A DNA stretch of 64,000 bases, taken from positions 1 through 64,000 of the forward strand of contig NZ_VYTY01000006.1 of the NCBI RefSeq assembly GCF_009821115.1, in the 5' to 3' direction. The position numbers were made by a program, and so were the translations under genes. The stretch's first letter is position 1; the number at the start of each line of letters is the position of its first letter. Under the pieces are notes generated by a model. It was not told the origin of the DNA and did not search any database. It saw only the letters and a program-made list of their open reading frames with translations. The stretch is from Nitrincola alkalisediminis. Lineage in GTDB: Bacteria; Pseudomonadota; Gammaproteobacteria; Pseudomonadales; Balneatricaceae. Positions 1 through 10,504 of this stretch are shown here, one piece after another.

Positions 1-75
1 ACTCAGAAGTGAAACGCGTCATCGCCGATGGTAGTGTGGGGTTTCCCCATGTGAGAGTAGGTCATCGCCAGGCAT
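1..75 (+). rRNA. rrf: 5S ribosomal RNA, 3' part (truncated by window start)
   Basis: The sequence reads as the last two thirds of a gammaproteobacterial 5S rRNA: AACUCAGAAGUGAAACG-like start, GCCGAUGGUAGUGUGGGG, the UCCCCAUGUGAGAGUAG arm and the terminal GCCAGGCAU. The 5' end and the rest of the rRNA operon lie outside the window. A terminator follows directly. Confidence 0.95.
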
Positions 76-81
76 TTATTT

Positions 82-121
82 AGAGAAGCCCCTGATTCCA
101 TGAGTCAGGGGCTTTTTGCTT
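82..121 (+). terminator. Rho-independent terminator of the rRNA operon
   Basis: An inverted repeat (AAGCCCCTGA / TCAGGGGCTT) with a short loop is followed by TTTTTGCTTTT. It lies a few bases after the 5S gene, the expected place for the rRNA operon terminator. Confidence 0.9.
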
Positions 122-178
122 TTGTGTATGTAGGCCTTTCATCCTTTGTTATTTTAAGACACTTATCGCGAACATAAC

Positions 179-838
179 ATGCACTCTCAATATCCGCGTA
201 AACCCTTTGTAGCCCGAGGTTCAAACGTTATTCGTTGTGATGACTGCAAGTTGCCGGCTGTTGCCTGTATGTGCTCAGATACGCTTACAAGCCAGGCTAG
301 CTGTGATTTCTGGCTATTGATGCATCATGATGAATTTTACAAGCCAACCAACACTGGGCGTTTGATTCAGAGAACCTTTTCATCGACACAATGCTCTCGT
401 TGGTCTCGCTTAGAGCCGACTGAAGATCTGATCTCAGCGCTTGCAGATCCTGAGGTCTCTCCTTGTATCGTCTTTCCTGAGGCTCCGGATTACGCAGACA
501 GAATGATAAAGGATCTATCTGAGCTTCCAAACCGCCCACTCTTTATTATTCCAGATGGAACGTGGAGACAAGCACGACGTATCTTCAGACACAGTCGCTA
601 CTTAGATACACTGCCAGTCATTGAGCCGACGATAGCGTTTGATAGTCGCTATTCGTTGCGTTCTTCAGGGGAAGAGAATCATGTTTGCACTGCAGAAGTT
701 GCAGCTGCCTTACTGTTTCAGATAGGGGATGCTGAGGCAGGAAATACGTTGTTGCAGAACTTTGAGACGTTTAATCAACGTTACTATGCATCTAAGGGAC
801 GAAATTTGAACGTGAAGGAGGATGCCAGCAAGCGATAA
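179..838 (+). CDS. tapT: tRNA-uridine aminocarboxypropyltransferase (DTW-domain, TapT/YfiP family)
   Basis: A 219-residue protein of the DTW-domain family, close in length to E. coli TapT. The family uses S-adenosylmethionine to add a 3-amino-3-carboxypropyl group to U47 of some tRNAs (known for the family). Visible signs are an N-terminal Cys cluster (C20, C23, C30, C32), a likely metal site, and the family motif D126-G-T128-W129 inside PDGTWRQARR. It stands alone after the rRNA operon and ends about 20 bp from the convergent secB. The ATG has only a weak ribosome-binding site. Function is by family similarity. Confidence 0.85.
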   Translation: MHSQYPRKPFVARGSNVIRCDDCKLPAVACMCSDTLTSQASCDFWLLMHHDEFYKPTNTGRLIQRTFSSTQCSRWSRLEPTEDLISALADPEVSPCIVFPEAPDYADRMIKDLSELPNRPLFIIPDGTWRQARRIFRHSRYLDTLPVIEPTIAFDSRYSLRSSGEENHVCTAEVAAALLFQIGDAEAGNTLLQNFETFNQRYYASKGRNLNVKEDASKR

Positions 839-858
839 GCGAGCCGGCATATTTTCTT

Positions 859-1323
859 TTAGTGTGTTTCCGGTGCAGCTTCTTGCTGAGCGGCTTTCTG
901 TTGCAATTGCTGTGCATACAGAGCATCGAAGTTTACAGGTGCGAGCATCAATGGCGGGAAACTAGCACGCGTCATCATGCTGTCAACCGCTTCTCTGGCA
1001 TAAGGAAACAGAATATTTGGACAGAAAGCACCAAGAGTGTGCCCCAACTCTGCTTCGCCCAGCCCGCTGATTAAGAAAATGCCAGCTTGTTGTAATTCAA
1101 CTAACAGTGCCGTTTTGCCATCATTAGAAATGGTTACAGTCAGTGTTAACACGACTTCGTAATGCGTTTCATCAAGTGCATTGGTTCTAGTGTTCAAATC
1201 CAATTTGACATCGGGTTGCCACGTTTTTGTGAAAACCTGTGGGCCAGCAGGTGTTTCAAGAGAGACATCCTTGAGAAACACACGTTGGAGGGCAAATTGA
1301 GGTTTTGCTGCATTTTCTGACAT
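859..1323 (-). CDS. secB: Protein-export chaperone SecB
   Basis: A 154-residue SecB, the tetrameric cytosolic chaperone that keeps precursor proteins unfolded and hands them to SecA. The sequence follows the SecB fold from [16 protein letters not shown] through the [15 protein letters not shown] segment to the Gln/Ala-rich C-terminus. It is the last gene of a minus-strand run yibN-grxC-secB, with a 31-bp gap to grxC. This order is the standard gammaproteobacterial one, with gpmI divergent. Confidence 0.97.
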   Translation of the reverse strand: MSENAAKPQFALQRVFLKDVSLETPAGPQVFTKTWQPDVKLDLNTRTNALDETHYEVVLTLTVTISNDGKTALLVELQQAGIFLISGLGEAELGHTLGAFCPNILFPYAREAVDSMMTRASFPPLMLAPVNFDALYAQQLQQKAAQQEAAPETH

Positions 1324-1354
1324 TCGAAAAATCCTGTTCAGTAATGGGTCGGTT

Positions 1355-1606
1355 TTATTTTAGAAGTGGGTCGAGTTTATTATCTAGATCTAACTCATAC
1401 AAGTCGTCACATCCGCCCACATGCAAATCATCAATGAATATTTGCGGTACGGTTTGACGGCCACTGCGTGCAATCATTTCGCGTTTGAGCTCAGGTGATG
1501 ACCCGACATCAATTTCGGTAAACTCAACATTTTTTTGCTTCAAAAGATACTTGGCTCTGACACAAAATGGACAAATACGGGTTGTATAGATCGTTACGTT
1601 AGCCAT
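1355..1606 (-). CDS. grxC: Glutaredoxin 3
   Basis: An 83-residue glutaredoxin with the dithiol active site C12-P-F-C15 and the TVPQIFI cis-proline loop followed by GGCDDL. It reduces disulfides with glutathione in the cytoplasm. The length equals that of E. coli GrxC. It lies between yibN (3-bp gap) and secB, so the three genes probably form one transcript. Confidence 0.95.
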   Translation of the reverse strand: MANVTIYTTRICPFCVRAKYLLKQKNVEFTEIDVGSSPELKREMIARSGRQTVPQIFIDDLHVGGCDDLYELDLDNKLDPLLK

Positions 1607-1609
1607 GGA

Positions 1610-2029
1610 TTATTTCTTCACGATAGGTAAGTGTTGAGCTTTCCATTCTGTGATACCGCCACTCATCCTTGAAATATTTGTAAATCCGGCACTCTTTAGC
1701 TTTTTACCGGCACTGCCAGCGGCTTGGCCTAGATTGCAGACGACAATAATCGGGCTTTCTTTAGCGGAGTCCAGTTCTGAAAGACGTCGTTCCATGTCAG
1801 CAAAGGGGATGTTTTTAGAACCCGCAATGTGGCCTGTATCCCACTCTTTCTTTGGACGAATATCAACAACAATAGCGGACTCTTTATTGATCATCCGTGT
1901 TGCTTCAGCTGGAGTCACTGATCGACCCGATTTGTTTTTTTCAGTCCAAAGTAAAACAGCCAGTGTAATTAGCCAAGCTAGGACAAGAAAATAGTGGTTT
2001 GATATAAATTCAAAGAGTTGTTCCATCAT
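1610..2029 (-). CDS. yibN: Membrane-anchored rhodanese-like protein YibN
   Basis: A 139-residue protein with one N-terminal membrane helix (about residues 12-28) and a single rhodanese domain. The domain has DIRPKKEWDTGHIAGSKNIP and the active-site loop with Cys98 (VCNLGQAAGSAG). Rhodanese domains carry persulfide sulfur; the substrate of YibN is not settled. It is the first gene of the minus-strand run with grxC and secB, and diverges from gpmI across about 155 bp. The start could be either of two adjacent ATGs. Confidence 0.9.
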   Translation of the reverse strand: MMEQLFEFISNHYFLVLAWLITLAVLLWTEKNKSGRSVTPAEATRMINKESAIVVDIRPKKEWDTGHIAGSKNIPFADMERRLSELDSAKESPIIVVCNLGQAAGSAGKKLKSAGFTNISRMSGGITEWKAQHLPIVKK

Positions 2030-2121
2030 GGGTTCCGTTCAGCGCATTTATAAATTCTTAAGTGAGCAAGTATACAATGTAGGAGGCGCTCGGATAAGAC
2101 TTATACTCGTTCAGCGTTAGC

Positions 2122-2127
2122 TATAAT
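2122..2127 (+). promoter_or_regulatory. Possible -10 element for gpmI
   Basis: A TATAAT hexamer lies 58 bp before the gpmI start in the divergent yibN/gpmI spacer. No good -35 box sits 17 bp upstream, so this is a weak call based on the -10 alone. Confidence 0.35.
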
Positions 2128-2184
2128 TGTATTTTGTCAGTAAAATGGCGGATATTATTAACCCTCCAATACAGATGACAGACA

Positions 2185-3735
2185 ATGAGTGAAACAAGAG
2201 CAACCAAAGCACTGATCATTCTCGATGGGTTCGGGATTGAATCAACTCCTTCTTCAGCAATTGAAGCCGCAAATACACCCACTTGGGATGCGCTGTTAGC
2301 ATCAAATCCAAACTCTCGTATATCAACATCGGGACTTGCCGTTGGATTGCCTGAAGGGCAAATGGGCAACTCAGAGGTTGGTCATATGAATATTGGAGCC
2401 GGTCGTGTTGTATATCAAAACTTCACTCGTATCTCGAAAGCAATTGCTGATGGCGAGTTTGAGCAGAATGAAGTGTTGGTGAGCGCAATTGAACGTGCGC
2501 TAGAAAAGGATTCAGCCGTACATATTACAGGTCTCCTGTCGCCAGGCGGTGTCCATAGCCATGAAGAACATATGTTTGCTCTGATTGAATTGGCTGTAAA
2601 AAAAGGCGTGAAAAACGTATTTCTACACGCAATACTTGATGGTCGTGATATGCCCCCGCGTTCAGCAGAGCCTTCGATTGCTGCCGCTGAGGCAACCTTT
2701 GCCCGTTTGGGAACGGGTGCTGTTGCGACGGTTGTTGGACGTTATTATGCGATGGATCGTGATAACCGTTGGGATCGTGTTCAACAAGCCTACGATGCAA
2801 TGACAGTAGGGACGGCACCGTATTTTGCGCAATCCCCACAACAAGCCCTGGCTGAAGCCTATGCTCGCGATGAAAATGATGAGTTTGTACAGGCGACAGT
2901 GATCACCGATATGGCCGGCCATCCTAAAGGCCTTATTCAAGATGGTGATGTCGTGATTTGCGCTAATTTCCGTCCAGATAGATCGCGAGAGATTACACGA
3001 GCATTTGTTGAAAAAGACTTTGATGGTTTTGTGCGTTCGTCTGCGCCAGCACTGAGTGATTACGTGATGCTGACGGAATATGCGGCTAGCATTGACGCGA
3101 GTTGTGCATTCCCTCCGACAGCGCTCTCAAACGATTTAGGTGAATTCTTATCTAAGCGTGGTAAAACGCAGCTGCGTATTTCTGAAACTGAAAAGTATGC
3201 GCATGTCACCTTTTTCTTTAACGGTGGTCAAGAGGCAGTTTATCCGGGAGAGGACCGAATTTTAATCCCTTCACCGCAGGTGGCGACATATGATTTACAG
3301 CCAGAAATGAGCGCATTTGAGGTCACAGATCGTTTAGTTGAAGCGATACTTGCCCGTAAGTACGACTTAATTGTTTGTAACTTTGCCAATGGTGATATGG
3401 TCGGACATACCGGCAAGTTTGATGCTGCGGTAAAAGCCGTTGAAGCGATCGATCTATGCATCAAACGCGTTATTGACGCAATGCGACAAGTCGATGGTGA
3501 AACATTGATTACTGCAGATCATGGTAATGTCGAAATGATGCAGGACCCTGAAAGTGGTCAAGCGCATACATCTCATACACTCTGGCCTGTTGCGTTAATA
3601 TACGATGGCCCGAGAGCTCAACAGGTGTCGTTGAGTGATGGTGCGCTTTGTGATTTAGCCCCTACGTTATTGAACCTAATGGATATTGAGCCACCTGCCG
3701 AAATGACAGGTCGTTCTTTAGTAACCTTTCACTGA
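2185..3735 (+). CDS. gpmI: 2,3-bisphosphoglycerate-independent phosphoglycerate mutase
   Basis: A 516-residue cofactor-independent phosphoglycerate mutase, which interconverts 3- and 2-phosphoglycerate in glycolysis and gluconeogenesis. The alkaline-phosphatase-like metal site is visible: D14 in LDGFG, the phosphoserine nucleophile S63 in [15 protein letters not shown] in the middle, and ITADHGNVE near the C-terminus. It is the first gene of gpmI-envC-ctp-yibQ, with 14 bp before envC. Confidence 0.97.
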   Translation: MSETRATKALIILDGFGIESTPSSAIEAANTPTWDALLASNPNSRISTSGLAVGLPEGQMGNSEVGHMNIGAGRVVYQNFTRISKAIADGEFEQNEVLVSAIERALEKDSAVHITGLLSPGGVHSHEEHMFALIELAVKKGVKNVFLHAILDGRDMPPRSAEPSIAAAEATFARLGTGAVATVVGRYYAMDRDNRWDRVQQAYDAMTVGTAPYFAQSPQQALAEAYARDENDEFVQATVITDMAGHPKGLIQDGDVVICANFRPDRSREITRAFVEKDFDGFVRSSAPALSDYVMLTEYAASIDASCAFPPTALSNDLGEFLSKRGKTQLRISETEKYAHVTFFFNGGQEAVYPGEDRILIPSPQVATYDLQPEMSAFEVTDRLVEAILARKYDLIVCNFANGDMVGHTGKFDAAVKAVEAIDLCIKRVIDAMRQVDGETLITADHGNVEMMQDPESGQAHTSHTLWPVALIYDGPRAQQVSLSDGALCDLAPTLLNLMDIEPPAEMTGRSLVTFH

Positions 3736-3749
3736 TTGATATTTGGGTT

Positions 3750-4889
3750 GTGAAAAACAAACTCTATCTATGGACTTGCTTAGGGCTGCTGTTGTGCAGC
3801 CCTTTGTCAATGGCACAAGACCCACAAGCTACGGCAGCACAGATTGAGCGTTTAAAGCGCGAAATACATCAGCTCCAGTCCAGTATTTCACAAAGAAGCA
3901 CTCGCCAAAGAAGTGAGCAGCAAGCGCTTGCAAATGCTGAACGCGAAATAGGTCGGGTAGCGGCTGATATACGTAAAACAGATCAAGAACTGGCTGAGTT
4001 AAACCAAAATATGGCAGGGCTTCAGTCACAGCGTCAAAGCTTAGAGCGTCAGCTGACAGAGCGAAGGGAGCTTATACAAACACTGTTGCGAGAGCAGTAT
4101 CGACAGGGGCGTCAGCCAAAGTTTCAGTTGTTATTGCAACAGCAGAATCCCGATCAGTTAGAGAGAATGCTTAAGTATTTTGATCGGGTGAATCGGGAGT
4201 TAAGTGAGCAACTGCGAGTGTATCAGGACCAGCTCAACCGTTTAACGGATACTCGACAAAGTATTGGAGCAACCGAGGCAAGTATTCTGGAGCGAAGAGA
4301 GCGCTTACAAGCAGAGCAGTCACGTCTTTCAGCGGCTAGAGCTGAACGTGAGAAGCAGATTAAAGAGCTGGCAGAGCAGCAGCAGCGAGAGCAACGACAG
4401 CTGGCACAAAAACAACAGGATCAAGAGCAGTTACAGCAAGTACTTGCACAGATTCAGCGTTCACTTGAGTTATCAAATTTAACACGTGACAACCAAACGT
4501 TTGCGTCGTTAAGAGGCAAGTTGCCTTGGCCGATTCAAGGCGCTGTTTCTCGACGTTTTGGTGCCCAGCACAGTGGGGTGGCATTTGAGGGGCTTTTGGT
4601 GCGTGCTTCACAGGGGGCTGATGTTAAAGCCGTTCATCATGGTCGAGTGGTGTTTTCGGATTGGCTCAGAGGCTATGGCTTAGTCTTGATTTTGGATCAT
4701 GGTTCGGGCTATATGAGTTTATATGGTCATAATCAGACTCTGCTGAAAGAACCTGGCGATTGGGTGAGTGCAGGTCAAGTTGTTGCGACGGCTGGAAACA
4801 GCGGAGGGCATGAAGAGGTCGGCCTGTACTTTGCTATACGTCATAACGGACGTCCCGTTGACCCTTCTGTTTGGTTAACTAAGCCTTAA
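3750..4889 (+). CDS. envC: EnvC-type murein hydrolase activator
   Basis: A 379-residue periplasmic protein with a GTG start. It has a signal peptide (residues 1 to about 22, ending SMAQ), a long Gln/Glu/Arg-rich coiled coil (about 25-245) and a C-terminal LytM (M23) domain (about 260-375). The metal-binding residues are lost: the first motif reads HSGVAFEG and the last reads LYFAIRH instead of HxH. This matches EnvC, which is not an enzyme but is recruited by FtsEX to activate amidases at the septum (family knowledge). ftsEX lies 24 kb away in the same window. Confidence 0.93.
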   Translation: MKNKLYLWTCLGLLLCSPLSMAQDPQATAAQIERLKREIHQLQSSISQRSTRQRSEQQALANAEREIGRVAADIRKTDQELAELNQNMAGLQSQRQSLERQLTERRELIQTLLREQYRQGRQPKFQLLLQQQNPDQLERMLKYFDRVNRELSEQLRVYQDQLNRLTDTRQSIGATEASILERRERLQAEQSRLSAARAEREKQIKELAEQQQREQRQLAQKQQDQEQLQQVLAQIQRSLELSNLTRDNQTFASLRGKLPWPIQGAVSRRFGAQHSGVAFEGLLVRASQGADVKAVHHGRVVFSDWLRGYGLVLILDHGSGYMSLYGHNQTLLKEPGDWVSAGQVVATAGNSGGHEEVGLYFAIRHNGRPVDPSVWLTKP

Positions 4890-4920
4890 ATTTTAATGTT
4901 CCGAATTTTGTTAGGATTGG

Positions 4921-6201
4921 ATGATTATGAACCGTTACCCTAATATCAAGAAGCCGATTATATCGATCTTACTGTCTGCGTGTTTAGTTATGCCTGCTTG
5001 GGCATTGGCTGAAACAGAAGATGGTTTACCCATTGATGAAATTCGATTGTTTGCCGAAGTGTTTGATCGGATCAAGTCGGCGTATGTAGAGCCTGTGTCG
5101 GATCAAAAGCTTCTTGAAGATGCAATACGAGGGATGTTGACGGGACTTGATCCTCATTCAGCGTATATGGACCCTAAAGCCTTTCAAAGTATGCAAGTTC
5201 AAACCAGTGGCCAGTTTGGTGGTTTAGGGATTGAGGTTGGGTTGCAGGATGGCTTTATTCGCGTGGTTGCGCCCATCGATGATACCCCAGCACAACGAGC
5301 CGGTATTCGAGCAGGTGATTTAATTACGAAAATCGACGATGAAGCGATTCAAGGGATCAGTCTGAATGATGCCGTTGATAAAATGCGTGGAAAAGTGGGT
5401 ACGGCTGTTGTTCTGACGTTGGTGAGAGACGGGGTGGAAAAACCCTTTGAGGTCAGACTGGTTAGAGAGAACATCAGTGTGACCAGTGTTCGTCATCGCT
5501 TGCTTGAAACGCATTATGGGTATATTCGGATCAGTCAGTTCCAGAGTAATACAGCAAATCAATTGCGAAACTCCGTGGAAGCATTGCAAGCCTTGAGTGA
5601 GCTGAAAGGGTTGGTGTTGGATTTGCGTAATAACCCAGGTGGCGTTCTACAGGCCGCCATACAAGTCAGTGATGCGTTCTTATCGGATGGCCTTATTGTC
5701 TACACCGAAGGGCGATTGCCAAACTCAGAAATGCGCTTTAATGCAAGTGAATCGACACTCTTGCCGGATGTGCCAGTCGTGGTGTTAATTAACTCAGGTT
5801 CGGCGTCGGCGTCTGAAATTGTGGCTGGTGCGCTTCAAGATCATGGTCGAGCCGTGATCATGGGAACCGATAGTTTTGGTAAAGGCTCTGTTCAAACCAT
5901 TCTACCCGTAGGGTCGGATCGTGCCGTGAAGTTGACGACAGCTCGTTACTTCACACCCGAGGGACGATCCATTCAAGCCGAGGGGATTCGCCCGGATATT
6001 CAAGTTGAGGAAGCCCGAATCACCGCTATTGAAACCGCCCCTGTGTTGCGTGAGCGTGATTTAAGCGGTCATTTAGAAGGGAGCTCAACTGGCCAGCGCG
6101 AATCATCTGTGACAAGAGACTCGGAAGAGCGTGATTTCCAGCTATATGAGGCGCTTAACTTATTAAAAGGCTTGAGCATTATGAAGGCGACTAGGGGCTG
6201 A
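4921..6201 (+). CDS. ctpA: Carboxyl-terminal processing protease (S41 family)
   Basis: A 426-residue S41 peptidase. It has a signal peptide or anchor (about 1-31), a helical domain, a PDZ domain (about 95-180, with GGLGIEV and AGIRAGDLI) and the protease core. The Ser/Lys dyad is visible in NSGSASASE (residues 291-299) and K321 of SFGKGSVQT. Such proteases trim periplasmic proteins. It sits between envC and yibQ, as in Pseudomonas and relatives. The symbol is by family; several paralogue names are in use. Confidence 0.93.
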   Translation: MIMNRYPNIKKPIISILLSACLVMPAWALAETEDGLPIDEIRLFAEVFDRIKSAYVEPVSDQKLLEDAIRGMLTGLDPHSAYMDPKAFQSMQVQTSGQFGGLGIEVGLQDGFIRVVAPIDDTPAQRAGIRAGDLITKIDDEAIQGISLNDAVDKMRGKVGTAVVLTLVRDGVEKPFEVRLVRENISVTSVRHRLLETHYGYIRISQFQSNTANQLRNSVEALQALSELKGLVLDLRNNPGGVLQAAIQVSDAFLSDGLIVYTEGRLPNSEMRFNASESTLLPDVPVVVLINSGSASASEIVAGALQDHGRAVIMGTDSFGKGSVQTILPVGSDRAVKLTTARYFTPEGRSIQAEGIRPDIQVEEARITAIETAPVLRERDLSGHLEGSSTGQRESSVTRDSEERDFQLYEALNLLKGLSIMKATRG

Positions 6202-6204
6202 TAC

Positions 6205-7047
6205 GTGCGTAATTTGTCAAAACGTTTGACCTTGCTCTTTTTGTGTTTTTGGTGTTCATGGGGGAGTTCAGCGCCGAGTCCTGTAGAGGTACCCCCTAGA
6301 ATCGTGATAGTGATCGATGATATTGGTCAAAGCTTAGAGTACGGTCGAGCCGCTATTGAGTTGCCTGGTCCACTTACCTTTGCATTTTTGCCATACACAC
6401 CGCATGCAACAGTCTTGTCTCAACTTGCGGAAGCAACAGGGAAGGACGTTATTCTACATGCACCAATGGCGAATATAGCAGGCATTCCGATTGGGAAGGG
6501 GGGCTTATATCCGCATCAGAGTGAGTCAGAGCTCAAAAGTGAACTTAAAAAAAGCTTGGACTCTCTGCCATTGGTATTGGGATTGAATAACCATATGGGC
6601 AGTCTTCTCACCCAAAATGAACAGTCAATGCGTTGGGTGATGGAGGTTGCGGCTGAGCGCGACCTGTTTTTCTTAGACAGTCGCACAACACCGAACAGTG
6701 TTGCATTCAGAATGGCGCAGAGACAAGGTATCCCGTCTTTAACGCGTGATATCTTTCTAGACCATGAAATCACCTATGAGTTTGTTGATCAACAGTTCAC
6801 GAAGGCGATAGAGCTAGCACAGGAGAAGGGATATGCCATTATCATTGGACACCCCTATCCCGTCACAATTGACTATTTGGCGAAGGCCTTACCTCGTTTA
6901 GATGAGCTCGGCATTCAGTTGGTTGCCGCATCGGCTTTTTTACAGCAGCAGAGTGATATAAAGGCTTTGCAAGAGTGGTCATCCGATGTATCTCTGCAAA
7001 CCGAGGCAGAGCCTGCGCAGGCTCTATCCAGTACCGTCACTCATTAA
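6205..7047 (+). CDS. yibQ: Divergent polysaccharide deacetylase (YibQ family)
   Basis: A 280-residue protein with a GTG start 3 bp after the ctp stop. It has a signal peptide (to about residue 24) and a divergent NodB-type deacetylase domain: VIDDIGQS at the start, [30 protein letters not shown], and IIGHPYP near the end. The family is secreted; its substrate is not established. It overlaps the convergent slmA stop by 4 bp. Confidence 0.9.
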   Translation: MRNLSKRLTLLFLCFWCSWGSSAPSPVEVPPRIVIVIDDIGQSLEYGRAAIELPGPLTFAFLPYTPHATVLSQLAEATGKDVILHAPMANIAGIPIGKGGLYPHQSESELKSELKKSLDSLPLVLGLNNHMGSLLTQNEQSMRWVMEVAAERDLFFLDSRTTPNSVAFRMAQRQGIPSLTRDIFLDHEITYEFVDQQFTKAIELAQEKGYAIIIGHPYPVTIDYLAKALPRLDELGIQLVAASAFLQQQSDIKALQEWSSDVSLQTEAEPAQALSSTVTH

Positions 7048-7667
7048 AGTGTTACCGGTGCCGTTGCTTGACGCTTGAATAGGCTTTCGGCAAGTTTAGG
7101 CCATTGTTCGGGCCAATGCTCTGTGGGTCTGCGCTTAAACTCACTGCGAACAAACTGCCGAATTCGACCTTCAGCAACACTCATTAAAAGATTGGCGCAG
7201 GCTGTTGGTGGAATAAGTGTTCGAATACCATCAGTCAGTTCCGCTTCTCGCATAAGCTGTTTAAGCTGTGTTTCCATCCGCTCGAAGAGTTGATTCACCT
7301 GAACGCGCAAACGTTCGGTTTCCCCCGAAAGGGCATCTCCGCCTAAAATTCTGGCCATTCCTGGGTTTTTCTCAACAAATGCGAGTAGAAGTGTGAGAAT
7401 TTGCTCACACTGGCGCACGCGTGTTGCACTTGATTGGGTAATGAGTCTAATCCTTGAAAAAAGGGTTTCCTCAATAAAGCCTATTAAGCCCTCAAACATG
7501 CGAGCTTTGCTTGGGAAGTGGCGATACAGCGCTGCTTCTGAAACGCCAACCTCCCGAGCTAAGGCCGCAGTGGTAATTCGCTGACCTGGGTTAACTTCTA
7601 ACATTTGGGCAAGTGCTTGAAGTATTTGCTCTCGCCGTGAGTGTTTATTCTGTTCTCTGTCAGCCAT
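7044..7667 (-). CDS. slmA: Nucleoid occlusion factor SlmA (TetR fold)
   Basis: A 207-residue TetR-fold protein. The N-terminal helix-turn-helix reads [31 protein letters not shown]. The C-terminal half matches SlmA ([24 protein letters not shown], then [17 protein letters not shown]). SlmA binds chromosomal sites and blocks FtsZ ring assembly over the nucleoid. It is downstream of argB in the order coaBC-dut-algC-argB-slmA. Confidence 0.93.
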   Translation of the reverse strand: MADREQNKHSRREQILQALAQMLEVNPGQRITTAALAREVGVSEAALYRHFPSKARMFEGLIGFIEETLFSRIRLITQSSATRVRQCEQILTLLLAFVEKNPGMARILGGDALSGETERLRVQVNQLFERMETQLKQLMREAELTDGIRTLIPPTACANLLMSVAEGRIRQFVRSEFKRRPTEHWPEQWPKLAESLFKRQATAPVTL

Positions 7668-7702
7668 TTTCCTGCCTTAAGGCCTACGTTAGTGACCAAA
7701 AA

Positions 7703-8629
<927 letters not shown>

Positions 8630-10027
8630 TTATTCTTGAGGAATCGTCAGGCATTTATCAATTTGATGCAATCGAATTTGGAAGTCATCGCGAATTTTTT
8701 TTAACGCTTCAAATGAAGAGGCCTCAAAGCGCAGGACAAGGGTTGGCGTGGTGTTTGAGGCTCTGACGAGCCCCCACCCTTCGTCAAAATCGACGCGTAG
8801 TCCATCAATTCGAGAAACCTGTCCTCTTTCAAAAGGCATCATCGCGAGCTGTTCAATAAGATCGAACTTAGACGCGTCCGATACGGCGATTGTCAGCTCT
8901 GGTGTACTAATGTCTTCCGGAAAATGCATGAAACACTCCTCACAGGTGAGAGGCTGTGCGGCCAGTAGCTCAATGAAGCGAGCGGCACTGTATAAACCAT
9001 CATCGAAACCATACCACCGCTCTTTGAAGAAAAAATGACCGCTCATTTCACCTGCAAGCAAGGCTCCTGTTTCTTTTAGTTTTCGTTTCATGAGCGAGTG
9101 CCCGGTTTTCCAAAGCGTTGCTGTTCCGCCTTGTGCCTGAATGAGTGCAGGCAGACGTCGTGAGCATTTAACATCGTACAGAATTTCGGCGTTAGGATGA
9201 CGCTGTAAAAGATCGGTGGCAAAAAAACGCATAATTCGATCTGGATAGAGAATTTGTCCCGCATTCGAGACAATAAACATTCGGTCGGCATCGCCATCAA
9301 AGGCAATGCCAAGGTCTGCTTGATGCACCTTAACCCAATGAATCAGATCGATAAGGTTTTTGGCTTTGCTGGGGTCCGGATGGTGATTGGGGAAATGACC
9401 GTCAACCTCACAATACAAGGGGATGACGCAGCAGCCTAATTGCTCGAACAGGGTGGGTGCAATCCGCCCTGCAATACCATTGCCGGAGTCAATGACGACT
9501 TTTAAAGGGCGCTGTAGCTTGATATCCGAGACAATCCTCGACAGATAGTCTGGACAAGCATCGGCTACCTGGAAGTTACCTTGTCCTTCTGGATAGGATT
9601 GTCGTTCGATCAATTGGCGGAGTTGCTGAATGTCATCTTCACTTAAGCTGCGGCCGTCCAATACCATTTTGAAGCCATTGTACTGAGCTGGATTATGACT
9701 GCCAGTAATCATTACACCGCATTGATCCGGTGAGTGCTCGGTTGCAAAATAGAGAACAGGCGTGGGCACAAATCCTATATCAATGACATCGCAGCCGGAT
9801 GCGAGCAGTCCGTCAATAAAAATGTCTTTTAGGTGAGGGCCGGATAGGCGTCCATCTGCCGCGACAATAACTTGTTGTTTATTGAGGCCTTTGACTTGCT
9901 GTGCAAAGGCCCGCCCTAGGTGCCAGACAACCTCATCTGATAAGTCGTCAGGCACAACCCCTCGAATATCATAGGCTCGAAAAATATGCGAGTTTAACGT
10001 GGGTTTAGGATAGTTTGCCTGTTCCAT
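8630..10027 (-). CDS. algC: Phosphomannomutase/phosphoglucomutase
   Basis: A 465-residue alpha-D-phosphohexomutase of the AlgC type, close in length to Pseudomonas AlgC (463). The phosphoserine loop is GVMITGSHNPAQYNGFK (catalytic Ser near residue 110), the metal loop is FDGDADR, and the sugar-specificity loop is GEMSGHFFF. It interconverts hexose 1- and 6-phosphates for surface polysaccharide precursors. It lies between dut (9-bp gap) and argB, the same order as in Pseudomonas. Confidence 0.95.
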   Translation of the reverse strand: MEQANYPKPTLNSHIFRAYDIRGVVPDDLSDEVVWHLGRAFAQQVKGLNKQQVIVAADGRLSGPHLKDIFIDGLLASGCDVIDIGFVPTPVLYFATEHSPDQCGVMITGSHNPAQYNGFKMVLDGRSLSEDDIQQLRQLIERQSYPEGQGNFQVADACPDYLSRIVSDIKLQRPLKVVIDSGNGIAGRIAPTLFEQLGCCVIPLYCEVDGHFPNHHPDPSKAKNLIDLIHWVKVHQADLGIAFDGDADRMFIVSNAGQILYPDRIMRFFATDLLQRHPNAEILYDVKCSRRLPALIQAQGGTATLWKTGHSLMKRKLKETGALLAGEMSGHFFFKERWYGFDDGLYSAARFIELLAAQPLTCEECFMHFPEDISTPELTIAVSDASKFDLIEQLAMMPFERGQVSRIDGLRVDFDEGWGLVRASNTTPTLVLRFEASSFEALKKIRDDFQIRLHQIDKCLTIPQE

Positions 10028-10036
10028 GCTGAACCT

Positions 10037-10504
10037 TTAGTGACGGCCAGAAGAGCCAAAACCACCGTCGCCTCGGTCTGAGTCCGAAAACTCACTCACC
10101 ACCTCAAACTCCGCTTGCACCACCGGAACTAAGACCAGTTGCGCAATACGCTCGCCAGGCGCGATAACAAACGTTGTTTGACCTCTGTTCCAGCAGGATA
10201 CAAAGAGCTGCCCTTGATAATCTGAATCGATAAGGCCAACTAGATTGCCTAATACGATGCCATGCTTATGTCCGAGTCCAGAGCGAGGCAAGATCATGGC
10301 GCAGAGGTTTGGATCTTCAATATGGATGGCAAGACCTGTTGGAATCAATTCGGTTTGCCCAGGCTCGAGTGTGAGGGCTTGATTCAAGCAGGCTCTTAAA
10401 TCTAAACCTGCGGAACCCGCCGTCGCATAACTGGGTAAAGGAAAGTCGGTGCCGATTCTGGGGTCGAGCAATTTTACTTGAAGCTTTTTCATTGGAGTCA
10501 TCAT
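10037..10504 (-). CDS. dut: dUTP diphosphatase
   Basis: A 155-residue trimeric dUTPase that hydrolyses dUTP to dUMP. All five motifs can be read: [44 protein letters not shown] and the C-terminal [12 protein letters not shown]. The first ATG overlaps the coaBC stop. In-frame ATGs at 10501 and 10492 are also possible; the last gives the usual [14 protein letters not shown] start. Confidence 0.96.
   Translation of the reverse strand: MMTPMKKLQVKLLDPRIGTDFPLPSYATAGSAGLDLRACLNQALTLEPGQTELIPTGLAIHIEDPNLCAMILPRSGLGHKHGIVLGNLVGLIDSDYQGQLFVSCWNRGQTTFVIAPGERIAQLVLVPVVQAEFEVVSEFSDSDRGDGGFGSSGRH

Noticed and set aside
862-1074. Plus-strand ORF opposite secB, and similar long antisense ORFs opposite other core genes
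   Set aside because: Each lies fully inside a clear gene on the other strand and has no family features.
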